64,000 nt of DNA from JAAZGD01 sp034003765 (GCA_034003765.1 JAVEXZ010000003.1:62001-126000); one strand, 5' to 3'; shown: positions 33,501 to 41,663, numbered from the stretch's first letter. Program-made: numbers and translations. Notes: generated by a model not told the origin, from the sequence alone.

Positions 33501-34023
33501 ACTGATTGACTTGGGTATTAAAGTTGGGCCTGAAGTTCTTGATGATGTAAAAGCTTTACTTGTTTTCGGGGAAGACCCTGTCTTTGATAAGGATAATTTG
33601 GAATTTTTAATGGTATCAGACACCCATCTCACAAAAACTGCTGCTAAGGCAAATGTTGTTTTTCCAGCAACTAGTTTTGCAAGTACTGATGGCACTTTTA
33701 CTAATACCGAAAGAAGGCTGCTTGGTGTAGAAGCAGCTATAGATGAAGGTGTTTTGTCAAATTGGCAGCTGGTTCAAGAGTTGGCGCTTATATTTGAAAG
33801 TGATTTTGGATTTAAATCCACAATGGATATATCTAGAGAAATGGATGACCAACTTCCAAAATACAAATACGCCCAGATTGGAGAGATTCTTGGAGGTGCA
33901 CTTAAGCCACAAAAGACAAAGTATTTCCCTGTGGGAGATAGCAAACTAATAGAGCCTCTTCTATGTACGGATAGCCTAATGAACACCATATCTGAGAGGC
34001 TTCCAAAGCCCGTAAAGTTGTAG
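30529..34023 (+). CDS. Large subunit: 2Fe-2S + GltD/NfnB-like + ferredoxin + FdhA-like fusion (StnC-like)
   Basis: Domains in order within 1164 residues: a NuoG-type [2Fe-2S] ferredoxin (about 1-80; C-G-L-C-V-C); a Cys-rich GltD N-domain (about 97-175); and an FAD/NADPH GltD-like module (about 195-520) with G200-G-G-P-L-G-L and a second G-G-G-N-T-A-M-D-A near 326. Then come ferredoxin clusters (C-I-L-C-G-L-C-V-R-V-C; C-V-S-C-G-Q-C-V-S-A-C-P) and an FdhA-like C-terminal domain (about 685-1164) opening with C694-P-Y-C-S-V-G-C and G-L-G-C-G-K-G. The formate dehydrogenase catalytic Cys/Sec box is missing (N-N-R-A-N-G-L-A instead), so molybdenum catalysis is unlikely. With the two previous genes this matches Stn-type NADH/NADPH/ferredoxin transhydrogenases. 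No hydrogenase H-cluster domain is present. Confidence 0.78.
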   Translation: MSKIRINIDGKELFGFSGQTILEVAQENDIFIPTLCYDERMHIYGACGLCVCEVQGNPKMVKACATEIAPNMVVLTDTPRVYESRKTNLELLLSNHVGDCRPPCVLACPAQQDCQGYVSLIANGEFEKAIELIKNRIPLPASLGRVCPHPCEDDCRRALIDEPISIRNLKRFASDTDRMSQESFIPDIGSDTGKSVAVIGGGPLGLSAAYFLKIMGHSVTIFESMPKAGGMLRYGIPEYRLPNEELDWEIGIIEKMGVDIITNTKVGVDIPFATIKSDYDAVLLGIGAWVSTGVGCKGEDAQNVIGGIDFLRKVVRNEEINLGKNVAIVGGGNTAMDACRTAVRMGAEKVYNVYRRTKDEMPADLLEIVEAEEEGVIFKNLTNPSEILTGEDGCVREMVLQVMELGEADASGRRAPMPIDGKTEVLDVDTIILAIGQAVEGSIFDVEKTKRGGIAYDPETFMTSMPGVFAGGDCGNDQISIAVEAIADARKASYVIDAYLNGESVKYETPYVVTREDVTEKDFEDRERQCRPKLNELSPDARKDNFLEIVKGYTEEEAVKEGARCLECGCHDFFECKLIEYANDYNVEPARFGGEIKTIDFEDDHPFILRDPAKCILCGLCVRVCDEVMGIGALGLVERGFDTVVKPTLDKPLLESGCVSCGQCVSACPCGALQERQTVIKEVPLETDCVETTCPYCSVGCSHILESSGSMLIKANPDHDGPVNKGLGCGKGKWGFDCAILEGKLELPLVKEGKELVETEYEEALMITAKKIQGIGAKYGKDKVAVSISDRYTNEEAYVMKKFAQSIGGRFFSFNNRANGLADVLGLEASPNTIDELLSTELIIVAGFQIVASPVIALKLKQAAESGVKVFVINPKGLESELAFPYTEIKTKNDLGALKELGKALIEAGKTSKDEGFKDFAASLEGVMVSKEISQLATNYLAAKKAMIVYQQNIVSVEAATLIGEIALLSGHIGSPRDGILMVKAKNNSQGLIDLGIKVGPEVLDDVKALLVFGEDPVFDKDNLEFLMVSDTHLTKTAAKANVVFPATSFASTDGTFTNTERRLLGVEAAIDEGVLSNWQLVQELALIFESDFGFKSTMDISREMDDQLPKYKYAQIGEILGGALKPQKTKYFPVGDSKLIEPLLCTDSLMNTISERLPKPVKL

Positions 34024-34044
34024 TCAGTTAAAAGAGGAAAGAAG

Positions 34045-35094
34045 ATGAAATTCAAAAATAAAGTTACTGCATTTTTGAAAAAGAAAGACATTGAGATTTC
34101 AGTTAAAAGATATCTACAAGAGGCATTAAGTGCTATGGCTTTAGGCTTATTTGCCAGCTTGTTGATAGGATTAATTATCAAGACATTAGGAGAACAGACT
34201 GTCAACCTATTTGGCGAGAACCCTATTTCTTTATTTTTGGTAGATACTGGAGTGGTTGCCATGGGACTAATGGGGGCTGGAGTAGGAGTGGCTGTTTCTT
34301 GGGCACTAAAGGCTCCCCCTATGGTACTTTTTGCAGGAGCTATTACAGGCATGATGGGGGCTAGCTTAGGTGGCCCCGCTGGAGCCTTTTTAGCAGCAGC
34401 CTTAGGAGCAGAATTTGGTAAAATGGTTTCTAAGGAAACAAAGGTAGATATCATTGTTACTCCAGCAGTTACCCTTATTGTAGGTATGATAACCGCGACG
34501 GTGTTTGGCCCCCTTGTTGATGCTTTGATGAGTGGCTTAGGGCAAATAATTATGACAGCCACAGAAATGCAACCATTTATAATGGGAATTATTGTAGCAG
34601 TTATTGTGGGTTTAGCACTAACCGCTCCAATCTCCAGTGCAGCCTTATGTATAATGCTTGGTTTGGGAGGGTTGGCAGCTGGAGCCGCTACTGTTGGCTG
34701 TTGTTCCCAAATGGTAGGGTTTGCCATTAACAGCTATAAAGATAATGGTGTCGGAGGCTTAATGGGAATAGGCATTGGAACTTCCATGCTTCAAATTGGG
34801 AATATTGTTAAGAATCCTTGGATTCTTATCCCGCCAACATTAACAGGAGCTATCCTTGGGCCTGTAGCCACAGTAATTTTCCAAACAACCAATATTCCAA
34901 TTGGCGCTGGAATGGGTACCTCTGGATTTGTTGGCCAGATTGGGACTTTTACATCCATGGGATTTACCCTTGAGGTTTTGGGTATTGTTATTGTTTTGCA
35001 CCTGCTCTTGCCTGGACTACTGTCATTTTTAGGGGATAAAGCTTTGCGCAAAATGGGGAAAATCAATAAAGGTGACTATACACTTGATGTATAG
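34045..35094 (+). CDS. PTS_EIIC_2 / PfoR-like membrane protein
   Basis: This 349-residue, very hydrophobic protein has about 8-10 membrane segments rich in Gly and Ala (M-G-L-M-G-A-G-V-G-V-A; G-A-I-T-G-M-M-G-A-S-L-G-G-P). It begins with a basic amphipathic region (K-F-K-N-K-V-T-A-F-L-K-K-K-D). This resembles the PF13303 family annotated as PTS sugar transporter subunit IIC, which includes the clostridial PfoR protein. No PTS IIA or IIB domain is nearby, so sugar phosphotransfer is not supported by context. It starts 21 bases after the transhydrogenase-like gene and may share its transcript. Confidence 0.65.
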   Translation: MKFKNKVTAFLKKKDIEISVKRYLQEALSAMALGLFASLLIGLIIKTLGEQTVNLFGENPISLFLVDTGVVAMGLMGAGVGVAVSWALKAPPMVLFAGAITGMMGASLGGPAGAFLAAALGAEFGKMVSKETKVDIIVTPAVTLIVGMITATVFGPLVDALMSGLGQIIMTATEMQPFIMGIIVAVIVGLALTAPISSAALCIMLGLGGLAAGAATVGCCSQMVGFAINSYKDNGVGGLMGIGIGTSMLQIGNIVKNPWILIPPTLTGAILGPVATVIFQTTNIPIGAGMGTSGFVGQIGTFTSMGFTLEVLGIVIVLHLLLPGLLSFLGDKALRKMGKINKGDYTLDV

Positions 35095-35109
35095 TTGAAA
35101 GGAGTTGCA

Positions 35110-35748
35110 ATGGAAGTAGAATTAAAATACCTAGTTGACTCCAAGGAGAGGGCAGATGCTATCTTTAATGATGCTTATTTGTTCAGCATCGAAGAAGAAG
35201 AGACAAGGGAGAAAACATTTTTTAAGGCGGCATACTTTGATACTGAAGATTATATATTGTCAAAGCACGATATAGCATTTAGAGTTAGAATGGAAGGTGA
35301 CCAGTTAGTAGCTGCACTTAAGTGGAGAGGCAAAGTAGAAGGTGGTCTTCATCGTAGAGAAGAGATAAATGTTCCTCTGGATGACCCCCAATCCTATATA
35401 ATGCCTTCTCCAGAAATTTTCGCCGAAAGCGAAATAGGCAAAGAGGTTATTAGATTAGTAGGTGATAGCCCCCTTATCTCCTTGATGGAAATGGGTTTTT
35501 TAAGAAGCAGATTTCGAGTTGACACTGGAAACGCCATAATAGAAGTTGCTTTGGACATGGGAGATATCCTAACAGACCGAGGTAACCTACCGATTTTAGA
35601 GTTGGAGTTGGAACTTTATTCTGGGGAAGAAACAGAACTAATGGCCTTAGGGGATAGGCTTTCAAAGACCTATGAATTATTGCCATTTGACCAAAGCAAA
35701 TACTTGCGAGGCCGTAAACTGCTTGGAATAGAAAAAGAGGGGCAATAG
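35110..35748 (+). CDS. CYTH-domain triphosphate-tunnel phosphatase
   Basis: This 212-residue single-domain CYTH protein has the E-V-E-L-K-Y signature (ExExK) at residues 2-7 and further charged beta strands typical of the triphosphate tunnel (F-R-V-R-M-E, A-L-K-W-R-G, E-L-E-L-E-L). Members hydrolyse inorganic triphosphate or thiamine triphosphate, or act as class IV adenylate cyclases. The substrate cannot be read from sequence; there is no C-terminal CHAD domain. The ATG at 35110 has AAAGGAG 5 bases upstream and is preferred to an in-frame TTG at 35095. The stop codon lies in the loop of a terminator hairpin. Confidence 0.82.
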   Translation: MEVELKYLVDSKERADAIFNDAYLFSIEEEETREKTFFKAAYFDTEDYILSKHDIAFRVRMEGDQLVAALKWRGKVEGGLHRREEINVPLDDPQSYIMPSPEIFAESEIGKEVIRLVGDSPLISLMEMGFLRSRFRVDTGNAIIEVALDMGDILTDRGNLPILELELELYSGEETELMALGDRLSKTYELLPFDQSKYLRGRKLLGIEKEGQ

Positions 35749-35759
35749 GCCCTCTTTTT
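35732..35759 (+). terminator. Rho-independent terminator overlapping the CYTH stop codon
   Basis: A 10-bp stem (AAAAAGAGGG/CCCTCTTTTT) with an 8-base loop; the T-rich arm serves as the U tract. The gene's TAG (35746-35748) sits in the loop, so the last codons are part of the hairpin. Confidence 0.85.
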
Positions 35760-35778
35760 ATCGGCTTTACTTTTAACC

Positions 35779-35810
35779 GCAAATAATATAGAATTATATG
35801 CGTTATTTGC
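35779..35810. promoter_or_regulatory. Inverted repeat upstream of tig
   Basis: GCAAATAA (35779-35786) and TTATTTGC (35803-35810) are perfect 8-base arms around a 16-base AT-rich centre. It lies between the upstream terminator and a weak promoter candidate (TTGGGT at 35811, TATATA at 35834). It could be an operator. Confidence 0.4.
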
Positions 35811-35874
35811 TTGGGTCATGGGTATAAAAATACTATATATTAAATTGAATTAGAAAAGGGAGGCAAACATTTTT

Positions 35875-37161
35875 ATGAATGCAACAATGATATCGAAAGA
35901 GAAAAATGAAGTAAAATTTTCCATGGAATTCTCAGGGGAAGATTTTGAGCAAGCTATAATAAAAGCCTATCAGGAGAATAAAGATAAGTTCGCTGTAGAT
36001 GGTTTTAGAAAAGGAAAAGCACCAAGAAAAGTTATTGAAAACAAGTATGGAGCAGATGTATTTTTTGACGACGCTGTAGACAAAATTTTTCAAGCCGAAT
36101 ATCCAAATGCATTGGAGACATTAAAGCTTGAAGTTATTGATCATCCAAGGGTAGAACTTGGAAAACTTGAGGTGGGTAAAGGATTCCAGGCAACTGTAAC
36201 AGTGGAAGTTTATCCCGAATTTACGGTAAAAGATTATCTCGGTGTTGAGATTGACCGCATAGAAGAAAAGGTAGACGACAAAAAAGTAGATGAAGAAATG
36301 AAAAAACTTCAACAACGAAACTCGAGAATGGTATCCGTTGAAAGACCTGTTAAGGAGGGGGATATGGTTATCCTTGACTATAAAGGTTCTGTTGGGGGAG
36401 TAGAATTCGAAGGAGGGTCTGCAGATAGATATCCTTTGAAAATTGGTTCAAATAGTTTTATACCAGGTTTTGAAGAACAGTTAATTGGTGTGGAAGCAGC
36501 TAGCGACGTTGATGTCAAAGTCACATTCCCAGAAGAGTATCAAGCAGAAGAACTAGCGGGAAAAGAGGCTCTATTTCAGTGCCATATACATGAGATCAAA
36601 GAAGAAGAGATTCCCAACCTTGACGATGAGTTTGCAAAAGATGTAAGCGAATGGGATAGCTTGGAAGAATTAAGAAATGAAACTCGAGAAAATTTAGAAA
36701 AGTCTACTGCAGCTAGAAACGAAGATTTTATGAAGAATGCTGTACTAGAGAAAGTCTTCAATTCCAATGATATTGATGTTCCCAAGGCTATGGTTGAAGA
36801 TGAAATAGACAATATGATGAGAGAATTTGATGATCAATTAAAGCAGCAGGGAATGGACCTACAAAAATATTTCCAATATCTAAACAAAGAACCCAAAGAA
36901 TTTAGAGACGAGATTAGAGAGGAAGCAGAGAAGAGAATCAAGACTAGAATGATTGTAGGGAAAATAGCAGAAGTTGAAAAAATCGAAGCAACAGAGGAAG
37001 AACTAGATGCTCAGTTGGAGATGATAGGCATGCAGTATCAAATGGACAAGGAAAAAGTTAAAGAATTACTTGGAGAAGGTGCAGCTCAGTTGTTTGCAAA
37101 AGACATCCAGATGAAAAAGGCTATCGATTTCATATATGAAAAGGCCAAGATCAAAGGATAA
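35875..37161 (+). CDS. tig: Trigger factor
   Basis: A ribosome-associated chaperone and peptidyl-prolyl isomerase. The N-terminal ribosome-binding domain has the signature G-F-R-K-G-K-A-P-R. The FKBP-type PPIase domain (about 150-245) starts G-D-M-V-I-L-D-Y-K-G, and the long helical C-terminal arms follow. The 428-residue length is standard. AAGGGAGG lies 11 bases upstream of the ATG at 35875, a slightly long spacing. tig heads a tig-clpP-clpX-lon cluster, the common bacterial order. Confidence 0.96.
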   Translation: MNATMISKEKNEVKFSMEFSGEDFEQAIIKAYQENKDKFAVDGFRKGKAPRKVIENKYGADVFFDDAVDKIFQAEYPNALETLKLEVIDHPRVELGKLEVGKGFQATVTVEVYPEFTVKDYLGVEIDRIEEKVDDKKVDEEMKKLQQRNSRMVSVERPVKEGDMVILDYKGSVGGVEFEGGSADRYPLKIGSNSFIPGFEEQLIGVEAASDVDVKVTFPEEYQAEELAGKEALFQCHIHEIKEEEIPNLDDEFAKDVSEWDSLEELRNETRENLEKSTAARNEDFMKNAVLEKVFNSNDIDVPKAMVEDEIDNMMREFDDQLKQQGMDLQKYFQYLNKEPKEFRDEIREEAEKRIKTRMIVGKIAEVEKIEATEEELDAQLEMIGMQYQMDKEKVKELLGEGAAQLFAKDIQMKKAIDFIYEKAKIKG

Positions 37162-37177
37162 GGAAAGGAAAGTTTTT

Positions 37178-37759
37178 ATGGCTCTAATACCATATGTGAT
37201 TGAGCAGACATCCAAAGGAGAGCGGTCATATGATATTTATTCAAGGCTCTTAAAGGATAGAATTATTTTCATTGGTGAAGAAATAGATGAACATATTGCC
37301 AGCCTAGTTGTTGCGCAACTGCTTTTCCTAGAAGCAGAAGACCCAGATAAGGACGTTTCTATTTATATTAATAGTCCTGGGGGCAGTGTTACAGCGGGAA
37401 TGGCTATTTACGATACAATGCAATACATTAAGCCGGATGTGTCCACCATTTGTGTGGGCATGGCGGCTAGTATGGGTGCATTTTTGCTTAGCGCAGGAAC
37501 AAAGGGGAAAAGAATGGCTTTACCTAATGCGGAGATGATGATTCATCAACCCTTAGGTGGGATTAGTGGTCAGGCAGAGGACATAAGAATACATGCAGAC
37601 CATATAATAAAAACCCGGTCAAAATTGAATCGAATTTTGTCTGAAGCAACGGGACAGAAATTAGAAGTTGTAGAAAAAGATACGGATAGAGACAATTTCA
37701 TGACTGCGGAAGAAGCGATGAAATATGGCCTTATAGATAAGGTTATAACAAAACGCTAA
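37178..37759 (+). CDS. clpP: ATP-dependent Clp protease proteolytic subunit
   Basis: A serine protease that forms the 14-mer chamber used with ClpX. The 193-residue product begins M-A-L-I-P-Y-V-I-E-Q-T. Catalytic Ser98 (G-M-A-A-S-M-G-A-F) and His123 (M-I-H-Q-P-L-G-G) are present, with the Asp near 172. I use the ATG at 37178 (GGAAAGGAA upstream; family-typical N-terminus) although the frame opens 14 codons earlier inside tig. Confidence 0.97.
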   Translation: MALIPYVIEQTSKGERSYDIYSRLLKDRIIFIGEEIDEHIASLVVAQLLFLEAEDPDKDVSIYINSPGGSVTAGMAIYDTMQYIKPDVSTICVGMAASMGAFLLSAGTKGKRMALPNAEMMIHQPLGGISGQAEDIRIHADHIIKTRSKLNRILSEATGQKLEVVEKDTDRDNFMTAEEAMKYGLIDKVITKR

Positions 37760-37774
37760 ACAGGGGGAATTAAA

Positions 37775-39085
37775 ATGGCAAAATATGATGATAAAAAACA
37801 GCTATGCTGTTCTTTTTGTGGTAAACCACAAGACAAGGTCAGGCGATTAGTTGCAGGGCCGGATGTTTATATATGTGACGAGTGTATCGAGCTTTGTATG
37901 GATATCATCGAAGAAGAATTCGATGATGCTTTAGAAAAACTAGATTTAGAAGAAGGATGTAACATTCCACTGCTAAAGCCAAAAGAGATTCTTGAAAAGC
38001 TTTCTGATTATGTTATAGATCAAGAAGAAGCCAAGAAGTCATTGGCTGTGGCTGTCTATAACCATTACAAGAGAATTAATTGCCTAAAGGATGAGGATGA
38101 TGAGGTAGAGCTTCAAAAATCTAATGTTATAATGGTGGGGCCAACTGGATGTGGAAAGACACTTTTAGCCCAGACATTAGCTAGAATTTTGAAGGTTCCC
38201 TTTGCTATTGCAGATGCAACAGCCCTAACGGAAGCTGGATATGTTGGGGAAGATGTAGAGAATATCTTGCTAAAACTAATTACCGCAGCGGATTTTGATA
38301 TAGACAAGGCTCAGCGGGGTATAATATACATTGACGAAATAGATAAAATAGCTCGCAAGTCTGAGAATACATCTATTACAAGAGATGTCAGTGGAGAAGG
38401 GGTTCAGCAGGCCCTGCTAAAAATAATTGAGGGAACAGTAGCTTCAGTTCCTCCCCAAGGAGGACGTAAGCATCCACTTCAAGACTTTATTCCCTTTGAT
38501 ACCACAAATGTAATGTTTATTTGTGGGGGGGCTTTTGATGGTCTAGATACAATTATAAAAAGGCGTGTTGGTGAAAAAACTATTGGATTCCAGTCTTTGC
38601 TAGGTGACCATGACAAAGATGCTAAAGACATTTTAAAACTCCTGCAGCCTGAGGATTTGTTACGGTATGGTTTGATTCCTGAATTTGTAGGAAGGCTTCC
38701 ATCTGTAGTTACCTTAGAAGAACTGTCAAAAGAAGCTTTAATTCAAATAATCACAGAACCCAAAAATGCTTTGATAAAGCAATATAAAAAGTTGTTTGAA
38801 ATGGACAATGTTGAATTTGAAATAGAAGCGGATGCTTTAGAAGCTATTGCTGAAAAAGCTATTTTGAAAAAAACAGGCGCTAGAGGCCTAAGAAGCATCT
38901 TAGAGAAAACAATGAGAGACATTATGTATGAAATTCCTTCTAGAGGAGATGTGGTAAAATGCATAATAACAAAAAACACAATAGAAAATGAGGAGATGCC
39001 AGTACTTGTTTTGGCTGAGGAAGACACTAAGCCAGCAAAGGCAAAGGAGTCAAAGACAAATAAGAAGCAGGAAACTGCATCCTAA
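37775..39085 (+). CDS. clpX: Clp protease ATP-binding subunit ClpX
   Basis: An AAA+ unfoldase feeding ClpP. The N-terminal zinc-binding domain has C-S-F-C-G-K and C-D-E-C-I-E-L-C. The AAA+ domain has Walker A G-P-T-G-C-G-K-T and Walker B I-Y-I-D-E-I-D-K. The ClpP-docking loop appears as T-I-G-F-Q-S. The C-terminus has a Lys/Thr-rich tail of about 20 residues. It starts 15 bases after clpP with a GGGGG ribosome binding site. Confidence 0.97.
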   Translation: MAKYDDKKQLCCSFCGKPQDKVRRLVAGPDVYICDECIELCMDIIEEEFDDALEKLDLEEGCNIPLLKPKEILEKLSDYVIDQEEAKKSLAVAVYNHYKRINCLKDEDDEVELQKSNVIMVGPTGCGKTLLAQTLARILKVPFAIADATALTEAGYVGEDVENILLKLITAADFDIDKAQRGIIYIDEIDKIARKSENTSITRDVSGEGVQQALLKIIEGTVASVPPQGGRKHPLQDFIPFDTTNVMFICGGAFDGLDTIIKRRVGEKTIGFQSLLGDHDKDAKDILKLLQPEDLLRYGLIPEFVGRLPSVVTLEELSKEALIQIITEPKNALIKQYKKLFEMDNVEFEIEADALEAIAEKAILKKTGARGLRSILEKTMRDIMYEIPSRGDVVKCIITKNTIENEEMPVLVLAEEDTKPAKAKESKTNKKQETAS

Positions 39086-39100
39086 AGGGGGGCTTTGGGG

Positions 39101-41596
39101 ATGAAAGATAAAGATAAATTACTAGATGAAAAACAAGATGAGAACTTAGAAAAAACCGAACTTGAATCTTCAGAAGAATGGCTTGAGGAAATCGAAGAGG
39201 AGGAAGACAGTGGTAATATTGCCACACTTCCTATGATTCCCCTAAGAGGTCTTACCATTTTTCCTAATATGGTTCTTCATTTTGATATTGGTAGAGAAAA
39301 ATCAATCAATGCTTTGGAAAAAGCAATGATTTTGAATAAGCACATCTTTTTAGTGACGCAGAAAGATGAGAGCACGGACCTTCCAACATCCAAGGATTTT
39401 TATCATGTTGGCACAGTTGCTAAAATCAAGCAAATGCTTAAGTTGCCAGGAGATAATATCCGTGTATTGGTAGAGGGTCTTTACAGGGGGGAAATAAGGG
39501 ACATTCTTTTTGAGGTTCCATATTTTCGTTGCGCAGTAAACACCTTGGCAGACTTGGATGATGAGGGGGATGACGTTAAGACTGAGGCATTAAGGCGGCT
39601 GACAATAGCCTCTTTTGATGAATACTTGTCTCTTAAACCTGGTGGACAAAGAGATTTGTTGCCGGTAATAATGAGCATAAAAGAGCCAGGCAGGGCCGCT
39701 GACATGATGGCATCCCACTTGGACGTAAAAATTGAAGACAAGCAAAATATTCTAGAAGCTTTTAATGTTACAAAACGTTTGGAGCTTATTAATACTTATT
39801 TGGCAAGAGAAATTGAGATTCTTAATATTGAGCAGGACATTAATATTAAAGTTAAATCCCAAATAGATCGCAACCAAAAAGAATATTATCTCAGAGAGCA
39901 AATGAGAGCCATTCAAGATGAACTAGGAATTGATGAAGACGTGGAGAGCGAGATAGATGATTGGCTCAAGCAACTGGACAAGTTAAAGTTATCTAAGAAA
40001 ACCAAGGAAAAAGTTGAGAAAGAGATTAAGCGTTTTGGCAAAATGATGCCAGCTTCTGCTGAGGCATCTGTTAGCAGGACATATATAGAGACCATATTGG
40101 CTTTACCTTGGGCGAAATCCACAAAGGGGAAAATTGACCTTATAAAGGCAGAAGAGATTCTCAATGAGGATCACCATGGCCTTGAAAAAGTTAAGGAGCG
40201 AGTTTTAGAATACCTTGCCGTGGTTCAATTATCTAAAGGGCTAAAAGGCCCTATACTTTGTCTTGTTGGGCCTCCAGGAGTGGGTAAAACTTCAGTTGCC
40301 AGATCTGTGGCTAGAGCCATAAATAGGGAGTTCGTAAGAATGTCTCTTGGAGGGGTTCGTGATGAGGCAGAAATAAGAGGTCACAGAAGGACATATATAG
40401 GAGCAATCCCTGGTAGAGTTATTTCAAACATTAAGGATGCTGGCACCAACAATCCAGTTTTTTTGTTTGATGAAGTAGATAAAATTGGAATGGATTTCAA
40501 AGGCGACCCAGCATCTGCTTTACTGGAAGTTCTTGATCCTGAACAGAACAAAGAATTTACAGATCACTACTTAGAAATCCCCTTTGATCTTTCTAAGGTA
40601 ATGTTTATTACTACAGCTAACACTACTGACACTATTCCAAGACCGCTCTTAGATAGAATGGAAGTTATTCAGGTTCCAGGATATACTGAAGAAGAGAAGG
40701 TTAAGATTGCCCAATCTCACCTTGTTCCCAAGAAGGTTGGTGAACATGGACTAAAAGAGGAGGAGCTTAGCATTTCAGAAGGAGCTATAAGAGACCTCAT
40801 TAATTACTACACCAGAGAATCGGGAGTCCGTAACCTTGAAAGAGAAATTGCTAATCTTTGTCGAAAAGTAGTTAGAAAAATTGTAACAAATGGTGGGACC
40901 TCTTATGAAATAACACCAGATAACCTAGAGAGCTACCTTGGAAAAAGAAAGTTCAGGTATGATATAATTCAAGGTGAAGAGGAGGTAGGCATTGTTACTG
41001 GACTGGCTTGGACTATTGTTGGTGGGGATACACTTTTTATTGAAACTTCAGGAGTACCAGGCACAGGAAAGCTAGAATTAACAGGCCAGATGGGTGATGT
41101 TATGCAAGAATCAGCCAAGGCTGGAATTAGTTATATAAGAAATAAAGCCCATGACTTTGGGATTTCAGAAAACTTTTATAAGAACTTAGATTTGCATATT
41201 CATATCCCTGAAGGCGCCGTTCCTAAGGATGGTCCAAGCGCTGGAGTTACCATGTGTACAGCAATGATTTCCACTCTTACTGGAATTGCGGTAAGAAAGG
41301 ATGTTGCCATGACTGGTGAAATAACTTTGAGAGGTAAAGTCTTAGCTGTTGGAGGAATTCGCGAAAAGGTACTGGCAGCCCATAGGGCTGGAATAAGAAA
41401 GGTTTTACTCCCATCACAAAACGAAAAAGATTTGGAAGATATTCCTCAGGTGGTAAGAGAAGTTATGGAATTTGTCTTAATTGATTCTGTGGATGATGCG
41501 ATATTGCATGCCATGGTAAAAAAACCAAAAGCAAAGAAGGATCACAAAGAACACAATGAACACAAAGAAAGTAAAGCAAACAAAGATAAAAACTAA
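39101..41596 (+). CDS. lon: ATP-dependent protease Lon with acidic N-terminal and Lys/His C-terminal extensions
   Basis: A single-chain AAA+ protease. After an unusual acidic leader (about residues 1-42, many Glu/Asp) the Lon substrate-binding domain begins (T-L-P-M-I-P-L-R-G-L-T-I-F-P). Walker A is G-P-P-G-V-G-K-T-S. The Ser-Lys dyad includes Ser713 in D-G-P-S-A-G-V-T and the Lys in R-E-K-V-L-A-A-H. The last 25 residues repeat H-K-E-H-N-E-H-K-E and end K-A-N-K-D-K-N. The ATG at 39101 has AAAGGGGGG 8 bases upstream. Just after the stop the bases CAAAGATAAAAACTAA repeat the end of the gene, a local duplication. Confidence 0.96.
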   Translation: MKDKDKLLDEKQDENLEKTELESSEEWLEEIEEEEDSGNIATLPMIPLRGLTIFPNMVLHFDIGREKSINALEKAMILNKHIFLVTQKDESTDLPTSKDFYHVGTVAKIKQMLKLPGDNIRVLVEGLYRGEIRDILFEVPYFRCAVNTLADLDDEGDDVKTEALRRLTIASFDEYLSLKPGGQRDLLPVIMSIKEPGRAADMMASHLDVKIEDKQNILEAFNVTKRLELINTYLAREIEILNIEQDINIKVKSQIDRNQKEYYLREQMRAIQDELGIDEDVESEIDDWLKQLDKLKLSKKTKEKVEKEIKRFGKMMPASAEASVSRTYIETILALPWAKSTKGKIDLIKAEEILNEDHHGLEKVKERVLEYLAVVQLSKGLKGPILCLVGPPGVGKTSVARSVARAINREFVRMSLGGVRDEAEIRGHRRTYIGAIPGRVISNIKDAGTNNPVFLFDEVDKIGMDFKGDPASALLEVLDPEQNKEFTDHYLEIPFDLSKVMFITTANTTDTIPRPLLDRMEVIQVPGYTEEEKVKIAQSHLVPKKVGEHGLKEEELSISEGAIRDLINYYTRESGVRNLEREIANLCRKVVRKIVTNGGTSYEITPDNLESYLGKRKFRYDIIQGEEEVGIVTGLAWTIVGGDTLFIETSGVPGTGKLELTGQMGDVMQESAKAGISYIRNKAHDFGISENFYKNLDLHIHIPEGAVPKDGPSAGVTMCTAMISTLTGIAVRKDVAMTGEITLRGKVLAVGGIREKVLAAHRAGIRKVLLPSQNEKDLEDIPQVVREVMEFVLIDSVDDAILHAMVKKPKAKKDHKEHNEHKESKANKDKN

Positions 41597-41663
41597 GAAA
41601 GATAAAAAACAACAAAGATAAAAACTAACAGAGATGTAAGTTGAAAGTCGGGAAAGCTAAAAT

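Noticed and set aside
33774..34727. 317-codon open frame on the minus strand opposite the EIIC-like gene and the end of the large fusion gene
   Set aside because: Low-complexity translation (Pro, Ala, Thr, Ile) and full overlap with two well-supported genes; it is the antisense shadow of Gly/Ala-rich coding sequence.
39027..39227. 66-codon minus-strand frame between clpX and lon
   Set aside because: No ribosome binding site; antisense to the lon leader and the clpX end.
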